DNA of 54,863 nucleotides from Patescibacteria group bacterium UBA7396 (GTDB taxonomy: Bacteria > Patescibacteriota > Gracilibacteria > BD1-5 > UBA6164). The number at the start of each line of letters is the position of its first letter. The first letter of the stretch is position 1. Under the pieces are notes generated by a model that saw only the letters and a list, made by a program, of their open reading frames with translations, was not told where the DNA came from and ran no database searches. Shown here piece after piece: positions 11,717-23,473 of the stretch. The translations under genes were made by a program, and so were the position numbers. The stretch is taken from assembly GCA_002470645.1 (NCBI GenBank), contig DKNE01000025.1:1-54863 (forward strand), given 5' to 3'.

Positions 11717-11746
11717 AAAAACCCCCTAGTATATCTAGGGGGTTTT
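11717..11746. terminator. GC-rich terminator between convergent genes
   Basis: AAAAACCCCCTAG pairs with CTAGGGGGTTTT around a 5-nt loop. It is the most GC-rich hairpin in the window. It lies between the convergent glucosaminidase and coiled-coil genes and has A/T tracts on both sides, so it may serve both. Confidence 0.9.
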
Positions 11747-11751
11747 CATGA

Positions 11752-12234
11752 TTATGAAACTTTTTTAAATTTTGATTTAAATTCTTCAAAATAGCTGGTT
11801 ACTTTAGTTTTTGCCTGATCAAATTTTTCAGGTGCTTGTTGTTTGAGTGTTTCTAAATCTTCCAAAGCTTCATTATAAAATTTTTCTAACTTTTCAAGTC
11901 ATTCTTCAGCATAATCTTTTCATTTCACACTATATTGTTGAAATAATACTTCCGCTTTTTGTTTATAATCTTCCGCAAGTTTTAATAACTCTCATTTCTT
12001 TTTCTCAAATATTAATTTATTTTCTTGAGTTAAAACTTTTGATTTACAACTATCAAGTAAATTTTTATGAATTTCTATAAAATTATTAAAAAATACTTTT
12101 ATATTATCCTCTCATGAATCTTTTGCTTGTTCAAGCTCAAATTTAATTTCTGATGGATTTTTTTTATTGTACAAAAGAGTAGCTATTACTCAAGCAGTAT
12201 ATCCTCATAATAGAAGAAGTAGTTTTTTATTCAT
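11752..12234 (-). CDS. YtxH-like membrane-anchored coiled-coil protein
   Basis: A 160-residue protein with a short hydrophobic N-terminal anchor ('KKLLLLLGGYTAGVIATLLY') followed by an almost wholly helical, Lys/Glu/Gln-rich region with heptad character. This layout resembles the small YtxH-like proteins of Firmicutes, whose biochemical role is poorly known. There is one cysteine (in 'DSCKSK') and no catalytic motif. It follows the pilin/FecR gene on the minus strand, 65 nt after that gene's stop, and may share its transcript. The family name is a loose match based on architecture. Confidence 0.7.
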
Positions 12235-12299
12235 ATTTTTTTATTATTTATATATTAAAGTATCTCTTATTATAATGATTTATTGGTTTTTTCAACTTT

Positions 12300-14582
12300 T
12301 TATTTGGTATAAATTTTCACATAATCAATGATATCATTCCATTGATTTACATAAAATGCCCCTCCTGTAGATCAAATATAAAGATATTCTAGTGTTGATG
12401 GTATATTTGTACTTTCTCAAAACGTACTAATATCAGTATCAAAGATTTTAAATCAAGCTTTAGATGTGCTACTATCATATGAAGCAATAACTTTATAAAA
12501 TTCATTATCTTTTAATCAATTAAATTGTATTTGATCAATTTGATATGTACTACCATCTAATTTAAATTCAAAGATAGATGCTCAAGGTGATTTTTTGTTT
12601 TCTAAAAATATATTATTACCAATACTAAATAGCCTATAATCATAAGTCGTTTGTCCTCTCTTTAAAGCCGCTCATCTGACACTCATTTCTATAGCAAATG
12701 TATTTCATGATACTAATGAAGATATATCATATTTTAAATAATCATATCACCCTCCGGAATTATCATTATCTATAAATAATCCTTTCCTATCCCCCCATAT
12801 ATATAAACTTGTTTGAGATATTTTTTTTACAATAAATCATATATTATTAAATCATAATCCAGCAGAAATTATTGATGTAGCTCTATTATTACCATCGAAA
12901 AATTTTTGATTAATTATATCATATTCATAATAAATATCCTTATTTAAATTATCTATATTTGTCAAAAATCAACTTCAACTTTCATCTTTAAATTGTGTAT
13001 CTGAGTCCCATATCTTTACATCCTTATCAAAAGGTGCAAATGCAACAACTTTCCAATCTTTATCATCTTTAAAAAGTAAATTATCTACACATCTAAATTC
13101 ATTTTTAAAAGATCTTTGAGCTTCACAAATATATTCTGGATTAAAATATTTTTCTTTTGCATTTACATATCTATGGTATGCATCTATTTTTGTATCAAGT
13201 TTACCATTCGAAGTATCACTTTCAAATCTTTCTACTTCAGATTTTGTAGGATTTCTCTTAAGTAAATTTTGATAAAATAATATAGCTCCACTACTAGTTT
13301 CATTTTGTTCAAACTCAACACATTCTCAGTTCAATTTTTCAAATCATACCTCACATATTATTTCATCTAAAATTTTTATTTCAACTTGAGATGGAGGAAT
13401 ATATTGTAAAAATTCTTGTGATTTTTGAGATGGAATTTTTAATATACTTCCTGTTGAAGATATTGAAGATGGAGTTCAAGCATTTTCTAAAATATCTACC
13501 CCTAATTCAGGTTCTCATTTTTCAACTTCCATAAATCCTCATTGAGCAACTCCAGCTTGTTCTAATGGTACCAATGTTCCACTTTGTTTTAATAAAACCT
13601 CTATTTTTCATTCTTTTAAAACAATACTTGTCACATTTGTACTCTTTCTCATTCAAAAAATAGTTCATCTCACTGCGGCAACTGCTGCGGGAGTTTCAAT
13701 TTGAAATTCTGACTTATCAGCAAGTTTTGCTGCTTTCGTCCAAAGACTTCAGGCATTTAATCCTATTTTTATATTGGTAAAAAGATTAGTTTCATCAAAA
13801 TATCTCATTTGAGTAAATACTATTTGAGACGCTTCTGACGTATCTCACAAAGAAGAATAACTTCCATCAGAATAATAAATATCTACATATCATCACTGTG
13901 AAACACTTACAGTATCTCACTCTCACAATATATAATTCAGTGCCTCATCTTGCGATACATTTTTTTGATTAATCGAAACATTTCAATTCATTTTATGTAT
14001 TTTCGCTGTTAAAATTCTTTCTTCTGGGTTATATGGAAAATTTTCAATAGAATCTTGAGTAATAAATCTTGGACCATTGTATTCTTTTACTAAATATGGC
14101 ATATATATTTTATTTTCAGATGATAATCCTTTCCAATTTGAAATAAGTTTGGATTTTGGTTCATGATTATTCACCACTACTCCTGAAATTTGAAATGCAA
14201 GATTTCCTTTTACCTGGGCATATCAATAGTATTGATTATTTCTTGGATCTATAGGAATATTTTGTAAATATGATTTTGGAATGAAATCATTTGTTATATA
14301 TCAACTCACTCAAAAAGTATTTTCATCTTCATAGCTATGTTCATATGCTCCATCAACATTGTAAAATTTGAGATTTCCACTTGGATATGGAAGTGTTTTT
14401 GTATCACTTGAATATGTTAAAAATGTATTATTTAGCGTTTGAAGATGTGATTCTACCAAGGAATTATCTGATTTATCTATCACTGATTGATAGCTAGTAA
14501 CTGCTACTACAGAAAGTATAATAAGTATAGCAACAGTAATAATTATTTCTACTATAGAAAATCAAAAGTGTGAATTCTTCAT
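12300..14582 (-). CDS. Type IV pilin-like protein with FecR and LamG-like domains
   Basis: A 760-residue exported protein. It starts with a class III signal, 'HFG|FSIVEIIITVAILIIL', in which the glycine needed for prepilin-peptidase cleavage is a UGA codon. A pseudopilin-like region follows. Near residues 265-330 is a clear FecR domain ('AGSLWTKAAKLADKSEFQI', 'ETPAAVAAVRGTIFG'). A short cysteine-containing segment ('CEVGFEKLNGECVEF') precedes a C-terminal beta-sandwich of the LamG/concanavalin type ('EFYKVIASYDSSTSKAGFKI'). The combination suggests a pilus-tip or surface adhesin, but no partner pilus genes are adjacent. Each domain call is reasonably firm; the role is inferred. Confidence 0.82.
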
Positions 14583-14741
14583 ATATTTTATATTAATTAT
14601 ATAAATTACTGAGATTCTAGTATTTATTTATGATATTGTCAAATTTATTTTTTTATTTTACTTTTTATCTATTTTTTATTTTACTTTAGAAGTTTTTTCT
14701 TTAAAATGATGGCAAATTTTTAAATTATTACTTATGAAAAG

Positions 14742-17309
14742 ATGATATATAATAATTTTTCTGATATTTATAAAAAAGTACTTGTAAATAGTGAAAATAA
14801 AATAAAACAATTATGATATAAAGAACTTACGGAAGTGGATGTATTAATAGAAATTTTACAAGAATCTGAGTGAGGTTTAAAAGAAATATTTCAAATATAC
14901 GGGATTAATGAAAATCTTATAAAAGAACTTCTTTCCATAAAAGAAGTATTTTGAAAAATTGAACCAAGAGCTTGAGTGTATTCTGGAATGCAAAATTCAC
15001 TCAAAGAAAGTATTTTACTCAGCGTAAAAATAGCTTCTAATTTTTCAAAATCTCGTGCATCTTGTGAGGATTTTTTACTCGCTCTTATTAAAAATAATAC
15101 GTGGTTTAATAAAGCTCTTTTTTATGTGTGAATTAATCCCAAAGATATTGAAAAAAACCTTACTGATTTAAATAAATCTTGAGCAATAGATGGAGTAAAC
15201 CCAAATATGAGTAACGGACAAAATTTAGATGAACCTCTTGATAAAATTATTGGTGCTATTGCAGAAAATCTTTTCTGAGGAATGATGGAAAATAATAGAG
15301 AAGAAGCGACTCCATTTGATAATAATAAACAACCCAACAAAAAAAGCGAATCAAAAACTCCAGCACTTGATTTTTTCTCTACAGATCTTACCAAAGAAGC
15401 TCTTGAGAAAAAACTTGATAAAGTTATTGGAAGAGATAATGAAATAGAGAGACTCCTTTCTATCCTTAACAGAAAAACCAAAAACAACCCCGTACTTGTG
15501 TGAGAACCTGGAGTAGGAAAAACAGCCATTGTAGAAGGATTGGCACAACTGATAATTGCCGGGAAAGTTCCATTTTCTATGAAAGAAAAAAGAATTTTAG
15601 CACTTGATATGAGTACACTTGTTGCTGGAACAAAATACAGATGAGAATTTGAATCAAGAATTAAACAAATCATTGAAGAAGCTTCAAAAATAGAAAATGA
15701 AGTGATTTTATTTATTGATGAAATTCATACTATTATTTGAGCTGGAGGAGCTGAAGGAACACTAGATGCTTCCAATATACTAAAACCAGCGATGGGAAGA
15801 TGAAAAATAAGAGTGATCGGTGCTACTACTCTCAATGAATATCAAAAATATATTGAAAAAGATAGTGCTCTTGAGAGAAGATTTCAAAAAATTGTCGTTT
15901 GAGAACCTCAATTTGATGATGCACTCAAAATCATCTCTGGACTCAAAGACACCTTTGAAGAATATCATAATCTGAGTATTACTGATGAAGCCGTTTTATC
16001 TGCGGTAGAATTATCAACCAGGTATATCACTGATAGATACCTTCCAGATAAAGCTATTGACCTCATAGATGAAGCGTGTTCTCTCAAAAGTATGACCTAC
16101 TCTTGAGATGAAGATAAAATAAAATCTCTCAAAGAAAAAATAGTGGAACAAAACAAACAAATCGAGTCATTTGTTATTTCTCAGCAGTATAAAAAAGCAT
16201 CTGCGCTGAAAGAAAAAGTAAAAAAGATGGAAGACGAAATAATAAATTTTAAAAAGAAATTTTCTATTCCAAAAGAAAAAAGATTAAAAATTACATCAAA
16301 AGATATTCAAAAAGTACTCAGTATGACTTCTGGAATTCCTGTCTATGACCTAGAAGAAAGTGAAATCGAAAGACTCAAAAAACTACCAAAAACACTGGAA
16401 AAATCTATTATTGGTCAAAAGGAAGCTATCATTTCTGTTTCAAATTCTATCATGAGAAGCAAAGCTTGAATATCAAATCCGAAAAAACCACTTTGAAGTT
16501 TTCTATTTCTTGGGCCAACCGGAGTGGGAAAAACTGAGCTCGTAAAAGTACTTGCTGAAGAATTTTATGGAAGTCCTGACAATCTCATAAAAATCGATAT
16601 GTCTGAATATTCTGATAAAACATGAGTATCAAAACTTATTTGAGCTAATGCTTGATATGTTTGATACGAAGAGTGATGATTATTAACAGAAAAAGTAAGA
16701 AAAAAACCTTATTCTATTGTACTTTTTGATGAAATAGAAAAGTGAGATTTTGAAGTATATAATCTCCTTTTACAAATACTCGATGAAGGAAGTTTGACTG
16801 ATAATAAATGAAGAAAAATCAATTTCAAAAATACTATCATCATCATGACTTCTAATATATGACAAGAAGAATTCAATAAAGAAGCAAATAAAATAGGATT
16901 TGATTTTTCTCAAAAAGAAGAAGCCGGAGCAGAAAAAGACTTTTCAAAAGTGGAAGAAAACATAAAATGAAATCTTGGAGATTATTTTTCACCAGAATTT
17001 TTAAATAGAATTGATAAAATCATCGTTTTCAAACCATTAGCTCAAAAATCTATTTCGAAAATCGTAGAAATAAATTTAGAAGACCTTGCTAAAAGGGTTA
17101 AAAATATTAAAAATATTACCCTTGCTTATGATAAAAAAGTTATTAATCATATTGCAAAACAAGTATACAATCCAGAATATTGAGCAAGAGAAGTAAAAAG
17201 ATATATCATCGAAAAAATAGAAGATAAAATTGCCCAAAACTTGATTTATGGAAAAGTTTCTGATACAATAACTTTAAGTATTGATAAAAAGGAAATTGTT
17301 ATAAAATAA
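14742..17309 (+). CDS. clpC: ClpC-type AAA+ protein unfoldase
   Basis: Hsp100 ATPase of 855 residues that unfolds proteins for ClpP or for disaggregation. An N-terminal Clp_N-like repeat region covers about residues 1-150. The first AAA module has Walker A GEPGVGKT (254-261, first Gly encoded by UGA) and Walker B 'VILFIDEIHT'. A short middle coiled coil lies around residues 465-510. The second module has GPTGVGKT (591-598), 'VLFDEIEK' and the sensor 'EFLNRIDKI'. The short middle domain and the 'KIGFDF' loop, similar to ClpP-binding loops, favour ClpC over ClpB. No ClpP gene is in the window. It heads an apparent operon with two exported proteins and map, with gaps of 5-21 nt. Confidence 0.93.
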
Positions 17310-17314
17310 TACGT

Positions 17315-18859
17315 ATGAAAAAATTTATATTTCTCATTTTCTGACTTCTGTTTATTGCTCCAAAAGTAAGTTTTGGTAATTTTTTAAGCGATCCAACAAG
17401 TCTTGATTTATATAAAAAAATTGATTCTTGATATTATGAACTAGAACTCAAATATATAGAAAAAGAGCTCAAAGGATGAGATATGAATGGTTCAATACAA
17501 GAGGAACTCAATAAGAGAGCAAAGGCAAATGGTTTACAAGAATGTTTTTCTTGAGATATTTGAGTCTCTGATGTAAAAAAAATATACAATGATGCTGAGT
17601 CAAGCAATATATTATGAAATCTTTTAAAAGACTGTTTTGATGAAAACCAAGCCATCCCTACTGAAACTTTTAATAATTATTTCTGAATAATAAGAGAAAG
17701 TTACTTACAAAATACTCAAAAAGCTCAAACAAAAGTTGATAATATTTATAAAATTGGGAGAATTTGAATGTATAGTGATGGAATTGAAGAAAATTCTCCT
17801 TTTGACTTAGTATCAGATTTAGAAGAAATTAACTCTATTATATTTGAAGAATTTATTCCCTATGATTGAGTAAATAATTTTGATTTATGAAGAAGCGTTG
17901 ATGGTATATTATCATGACTTTCTCCAGAAGAGGCTTTTTGACTTTCACGTTATAATAGATATACAAATCCAGAGAATAATTCAACTGGTTCTGGAAATAC
18001 TATTCCACCAAATTTTTCAGAACTTATTTGTATCGATGATAATAATAACTCTTGATTAAATAATGATATTTTTCAACAAATTATTAATCAAAATATCAAT
18101 TCTTCTTGAGGAACAAATAGTGGGTCTTGATCTTCTGAATCTCATAACAATGAGCAAAATTCAAAATGAAATTATGCAAAGATTAATGATAATTCAGTCT
18201 GGCCTTGTAATACATTTTTTTGTATCATGATTGATTTTGTTACATATAATCATAATTTACTCTGAGGTTCAACAAATTTAAGTATAGAATGATTATTTAA
18301 GAGATCAAATACGCATTTAAAAAAATTCGCATCTACCTCTCTTATACAAGCAAAAATGACAACTAATCATTTTGAAATTTGACTCAAAGATCTCAATCTT
18401 CCAGATATATTTCATGTCTGAATTCAAGTAAGTTATAAACCAGTTCCTCTTTTAAATGTAGACAAAAAAGAAACCAACAAAGATGATGATGAATTTAAAT
18501 ATAAAAATTTATTTTCAAAATATTATTCAAATTTAGGTTTAGATTTTGAAAGAGCAAATGATTTAAATTTATTTTCAAAAAAAGAGTTAGAAATAAGAAG
18601 TTGAATAGAAAGTCAGGAACTTGCTATTACTGAATTTGAAAAAAAATTTAATAATTTTTATTCATATGCAGATGAAATAAAAAAACAAAATAATTATATT
18701 TCAAGAACTATTGTAGATAAAAAAGTTATCAATGAAGATATAGAATGATTTTACAGTAAATATATAGAATTAGAAAGCTTTACAAGAGCTCTTATGGAAT
18801 ACACATTTTGAGCAAAGTGAATTATCACTGAAATGAACAAAATACCTCAGTGAGGATAA
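17315..18859 (+). CDS. Unknown exported protein (clpC-map operon, first)
   Basis: I do not recognise a family. The 514-residue product has a cleavable-looking signal peptide ('KKFIFLIFGLLFIAPKVSFG'). An acidic, helix-rich part contains 'LQECFSGDIG', an Asn/Ser/Gly-rich linker lies near residues 225-285, and a segment with paired cysteines ('VWPCNTFFCIMID') follows. The C-terminal 150 residues are predicted helical. It starts 5 nt after clpC and is followed 18 nt later by a second exported protein of similar style, so the two probably act together. There is no enzyme motif. A surface or secretion-apparatus role is possible but unsupported. Confidence 0.8.
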
Positions 18860-18877
18860 ATACTAAACTCTCTTACT

Positions 18878-20155
18878 ATGATGAAAAAATTACTTTTTAT
18901 ATTTTTTATACTTTGAACAGTTATATTAACCAATAATATAGCTTTTTGAAATTGTAATAGTTGTAGTATTTCATCTTGACCTGCACCAGTGCTTTCTCAA
19001 TATCTTACAAATTTAAAAAAGTTATCAAATAATTTTAGTTCAGAAATCTCCAAATTAACTCCAAACAGTGGAGTAAAAAAAGATGCTTCAAAGACAAAAA
19101 GAAACATACAAAGTTCTTTTAATAAAATGATTTCTTGGGATTGATATTATTCATTATTTGATTTTTATGTACTATATGGGACTTCAAATTCATATGTTCC
19201 AGAAATATGGAGAGATTATAATTTACTCAAAAAAGAGAGTGATGCATTATGAAAATATTATGATAGAATCATAAAAAGATGATATGATTCTTGAAGTATT
19301 GATATAGAAAAATTATGTGCCTGAATTGAGAATTGTAATTTTAATTCTCAAGAAGTTTTTAGTATTTTATGAGAAATTATACAAAATCATGAGGCAGTAA
19401 TGGATTATTATCGTTTAAGTATACTATGAAAAAGACACCTTTTTAAAAAGAAAATTTTCTTTATATGAGAAAATTTCAAAGATGATTTATATGGACACTA
19501 TAATGAATATACTACCGAAAATTGTGCTTCTTGCGAGTGAGGGGCATTAGAAAGAGCAAAAAAACAAATTGATATTATTGTGAATTGGCAACAGTCAGCA
19601 AAAGATGGAATGAAATCTTGGCAAGATGCTATCGCTATGCTTGATGGAACTTATGATGAAAGAGAATATGAAAGAAGAGAAAGACAACTTTTAGAACAAG
19701 AACTCAGATCAAAATGACTCAGTATGAACGCTTCTAATAATGTGATAAAAAACTTAGATAAGTATAATGAATGATGATGATTTACAAAAAATAATAATTT
19801 TATTACAAATAGTTTTGATTATATAAAAAATTCTGTAAAATCACAAATAGTAAGTTTTAGAGATAGTATATTAGAAAATTTTAAAGGGAATAAAAAAACT
19901 GTTCCTCTCAATACCCTAAATACTGTCGAAAATAATCTATATATTACTTCAAAAATAGAAGAAAAAATAGCAGAAATATACAATATAGAACTTCCCTATG
20001 CAAGTTTTCAAGATAATTCAGTGGAAAATCTAGAAGCAAGAATGATGGAACTACACTATGATCTGACTCAAGCTATTGAAAATCTTGATTCTACTGTAAA
20101 AATATCAAGAAAAGTTTGTAATGATCAATGACAATGATTGTGAGTATGTGAATAA
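18878..20155 (+). CDS. Unknown exported protein (clpC-map operon, second)
   Basis: A 425-residue protein of unrecognised family. The signal peptide is followed at once by a cysteine cluster ('GNCNSCSISSGPAP'). Other cysteines sit in 'LCAGIENCNF', 'ENCASCEGG' and 'KVCNDQGQGLGVCE', suggesting disulphides or metal binding outside the membrane. The rest is largely helical. A run of three consecutive UGA codons gives a Gly-Gly-Gly near 'NEGGGFTKN'. Two adjacent ATGs (18878 and 18881) are possible starts. The four-gene order clpC, exported, exported, map implies cotranscription but not a shared pathway. Confidence 0.8.
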
Positions 20156-20176
20156 TATTTATTAAATAAAAAAACT

Positions 20177-20944
20177 ATGAAGAATAAAAAAAGTGTTCTC
20201 ATCAAAAATGAAAGAGAAATAGAAATTATGAGAGAAAATGCAAAAATACATAAAGAGGTATTTGAAGAAATAAAAAAAATGGTTCGTCCATGAGTAACCG
20301 GTTATGATGTAGACAAACTCTGCTGAGATATATGTGAAAAATATAACGTATTATGTGGTTTTAGAGGAGTATACGGTTTCCCAGCAAATATTTGTATCAG
20401 TGTCAATGATTGTGTCGTTCACGGAGTTCCTTCAAAAAAAATGATTTTTAAAGATGGTGATGTGGTAAAGTTTGATTTTTGAGTAAAAGATAAAAAACAT
20501 TGACTCAATACTGACGCTGCATTTACTATGATTATTGGTGAGGGGCCTCATTCATTAGAAGTAGAAAGGTTTTTGAAAGTATCTCAAGAAGCCCTCTATA
20601 AATGAATAGCAAAAGCAACAGTATGAAATAGAGTTGGTGATATATGAAATGCCATCCAAAAACACATAGAATCTCATGGGTTTCATGTGATAAAAGACCT
20701 TACAGGGCATTCTATCTGATATAATCTTCATGAACAACCATATATTCCAAATTTTGGAAAAGCCTGAGCTGGAGAAATATTAAAAGAAAATATGACTCTT
20801 GCTATTGAACCAATAGTATGATTTGGAAGCTGAAAAATAAAAGACAAATGATGATTTGAAATTTACGTAGCTGATGGAAGTCTCGGAGCTCAATTTGAAC
20901 ATACCATTGTAGTAAAACCAGGATATCCTGAAATTATTATTTAA
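20177..20944 (+). CDS. map: Methionine aminopeptidase, type I
   Basis: Removes the initiator methionine from nascent proteins. At 255 residues it has the usual bacterial length. The metal and catalytic residues are in place: His in 'VVHGVPS', Asp in 'KFDFGV', Asp in 'NTDAAFT', His in 'TGHSIGY', Glu in 'AIEPIV' and Glu in 'AQFEHT'. There is no N-terminal zinc-finger extension. By my count 13 of its 30 glycines are UGA, which makes it a good yardstick for native codon use. It is last in the clpC operon and is followed by a clear terminator. Confidence 0.97.
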
Positions 20945-20977
20945 AAAATGAAAAACAAAAAGTTTTTCATTTTTTTT
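20943..20977 (+). terminator. Rho-independent terminator after map
   Basis: AAAAAATGAAAAAC pairs with GTTTTTCATTTTTT around a 5-nt A loop. It begins inside the map stop codon and separates the clpC-map operon from the xer operon. Confidence 0.85.
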
Positions 20978-21014
20978 ATTTTCAATATAATAACATAAAA
21001 TTAATCAAAAAAAT

Positions 21015-21932
21015 ATGCAATTTAGAGAAGCTAAAAGTGATTTTATAAATTGGCTAGAGTTTATAAAAAATAAATCAAAAAAAACATCTGAGCAATACCT
21101 CAGACACCTCAATAAATTTGAGGATTATTTGATATCTTTAAATAAACTCGACTCAAAAGTTTGAGATATTTCTCTAAAAATACTCAATGATTTTAGAATA
21201 TATCTCCATAAAAATAGTAAGAAACCTATCAGTATAAAAACAGCAAATGCCTATATGATTACTCTCAGAGCATTTTTTAAATATTTAGAGAAACAGGAAA
21301 TTAGTGCGCTTTCACCAACAAAAATAGATCTCATAAAAAATGAAGAGAGAAAAATAGAGTTTTTAAATGAAGAAGAATTACATATTCTTTTTGAAAGTAT
21401 TTCTTGAGATGATATCAAAAGTTTAAGAGATATAGCTATTATAAAAATGATTTTTTCAACAGGATTAAGAATTTCAGAACTCGTTTCATTAAATAAAAAT
21501 GATATTGATTTAGTCAAAAAGGAATTTTCAGTAAGATGAAAATGAAGAAAATTAAGAGTAGTTTTTTTAACTGATGATGCTGTGTTACAAATTACAAATT
21601 ATCTCAAGATTAGAGTTGATAATTTTAAACCTCTTTTTATTAGACATAACTTTGATGTAAAAAATATCAATATTTTAGATGATGAAAAAGTAAGGTTAAC
21701 GAGAATTTGGGTGACTGATATGATAGGAAAAAGAGCATTAAAATCAGGAATTACTAAAAAAGTTTCTGCACATACTTTAAGACACTCTTTTGCAACAACT
21801 CTTTTATGATGATGAGCAGATCTCAGAAGTATCCAAGAAATGCTTGGACATGCAAATATTTCTACTACACAAATTTATACGCATGTAACAAATCCAAAAT
21901 TAAAAGAAATACACCAAAAATTTATAAAATAA
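21015..21932 (+). CDS. Tyrosine recombinase, XerC/XerD type
   Basis: A 305-residue site-specific recombinase, the usual size for Xer proteins that resolve chromosome dimers at dif. An N-terminal SAM-like core-binding domain is followed by the catalytic domain with Arg in 'STGLRISEL', the beta-hairpin Lys near 'GKGRK', HxxR in 'HTLRHSFATTLL', His in 'LGHANIST' and the nucleophile Tyr in 'TTQIYTHV'. Three consecutive UGAs encode the GGG after 'TTLL'. It opens a tight operon (gaps of 10, 7 and 12 nt) with housekeeping genes, which favours the chromosomal Xer protein over an integrase. I saw no att-like repeats around it. Confidence 0.92.
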
Positions 21933-21942
21933 TTTATTTTTC

Positions 21943-22923
21943 ATGCTGAGTCTTAGAATAAATACCAATAGCACATGTAATATTGATTGTGAGCATTGTT
22001 ACTATAAACATAAGGTTTGATTTGATGGTCAAACTATGAAAGTTGAAGATGTGAAAGATATTATTTTACAAGCAAAAAATATATATGGAAATGAATTAAA
22101 AGTTATTATAATGGGCTGAGGTGAGCCATTATTATATAAACATTTATTTGAAGTATTAGAATATTCAAGCATAACTTTAAACATAGATACTTCTATAACC
22201 ACCAATTTTTTACTTGTAAATGAAGTGATTTTAAAAAAATTTAAAGAATTAAATATACTTTTAAATATTTCTTTAGAATGATCAGAAAAATATAATGACT
22301 CAATACGTTGAAAATGAGTATTTCAAAAAGTCATACGTAATATTTTTCTTGCCAATAAAATCTGAAATCGCTGTTCTATAAATTTTACTCTCACTAAAAA
22401 TAACATATTAGATATACCTTTTTTAGTAAAATTATTATCAAGTAAAGTAGAATATATAACATTTTCTAGATATATCCCCTACATAAAAAATGAAAAACTT
22501 TCCCCTCTTTGAGCTGCTGATTATTTAATTGTAGAAAAAATTTTAGAGAAATATAAAAATAACAAACTCAAATACCGCCAAGAACGCTTTTTTTCAAGAA
22601 AAGATACTCCAGTAACAGCATGACCTTTTGTATTTGATATTAAAAAAATAAACTCTCTATATGTATTACCAAATAAAAATATTTACCCCGCATGGAATTT
22701 ACTTGATTATCCCCTTGGAAATCTTTGAGATGATAGTCTTATTAATATTTTAAATAATTGAAAATTAGAAGCTCTCTATAACCCAGAAAATTTAAATTGA
22801 GAATATTGTAGCACTTGCTATTATAAAAATAGTTGTGTATGAGATAGATGAGTAGCCTACTTCTATACTGGAAATTTCTGGTGAGATGATGTACAATGTC
22901 CTTATTATAAAAATAATCCCTAA
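21943..22923 (+). CDS. Radical SAM protein with SPASM-like C terminus, substrate unknown
   Basis: A 326-residue radical SAM enzyme. The [4Fe-4S]-binding motif C-x3-C-x2-C is near the N terminus ('STCNIDCEHCYYK'), and the SAM-binding 'GGGEPLLY' follows. The last 60 residues carry further cysteines ('EYCSTCYYKNSCVGDRG' and 'DVQCPYY'), as in SPASM/Twitch domains that hold auxiliary iron-sulfur clusters and usually modify peptides or proteins. No short precursor peptide gene is visible beside it. It sits between xer and pth with spacings of 10 and 7 nt. A maturase role is inferred from the domain pair only. Confidence 0.87.
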
Positions 22924-22930
22924 TATATTT

Positions 22931-23461
22931 ATGAAACTTATTATTTGACTTTGAAATCCATGAACAAAATATGAATCTACCAGACACAATGTATGATTTA
23001 TGTTTTTAGATTGGTTAAAAACTGAATTAAATATTAGTAATGATTTTAGATTAGAGTCAAAATTTCAAGCGGAAATTCTTGAGTTTATTTGGAACGGAGA
23101 AAAAACATTCTTAGTAAAACCTCAGACTTTTATGAATCTTTCTTGAGAATCAGTTCTCAAACTCATGAGTTTTTATAAAATTACAAAAGAAAATATCATA
23201 GTTATATTCGATGATATTTCTCTTGAGCCTGGGAAAATACGTTTCAGAGAAAAATGAAGTGCATGATGACAAAATGGAGTAAAAAATATTATTTCTCATA
23301 TATGAGAAGATTTTAAAAGAATAAAAATTGGAATTTGATATAATCAAAAATGGGATCTTACTGATTGGGTATTATGAAAATTTAGTGATGAAGAAAAAGA
23401 TTTTTTATATAAAAATACTTTTCCAGAAGTACATACTCATTTATGAAAACATTTTAATTAA
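22931..23461 (+). CDS. pth: Peptidyl-tRNA hydrolase
   Basis: Recycles peptidyl-tRNAs released from stalled ribosomes. The 176-residue protein has the family signature 'GLGNPGTKYESTRHNVGF' with Asn9 and catalytic His19, Asp94 in 'FDDISLEPG', and the 'GSAGGQNGVKNI' segment. Many of these glycines are UGA-encoded, and a standard-code reading would destroy the gene at codon 6. It is slightly shorter than the usual 190 residues. Its neighbours are the radical SAM gene (7 nt before) and murC (12 nt after). Confidence 0.97.
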
Positions 23462-23473
23462 TTACACTAATAT

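Noticed and set aside
15122..15673. Open frame of 183 codons on the minus strand
   Set aside because: It lies wholly inside clpC, whose protein matches the Hsp100 family on the other strand.
21015..21932. Tyrosine recombinase as an integrase of a mobile element
   Set aside because: Xer-like length, a housekeeping operon and no flanking repeats or element genes.
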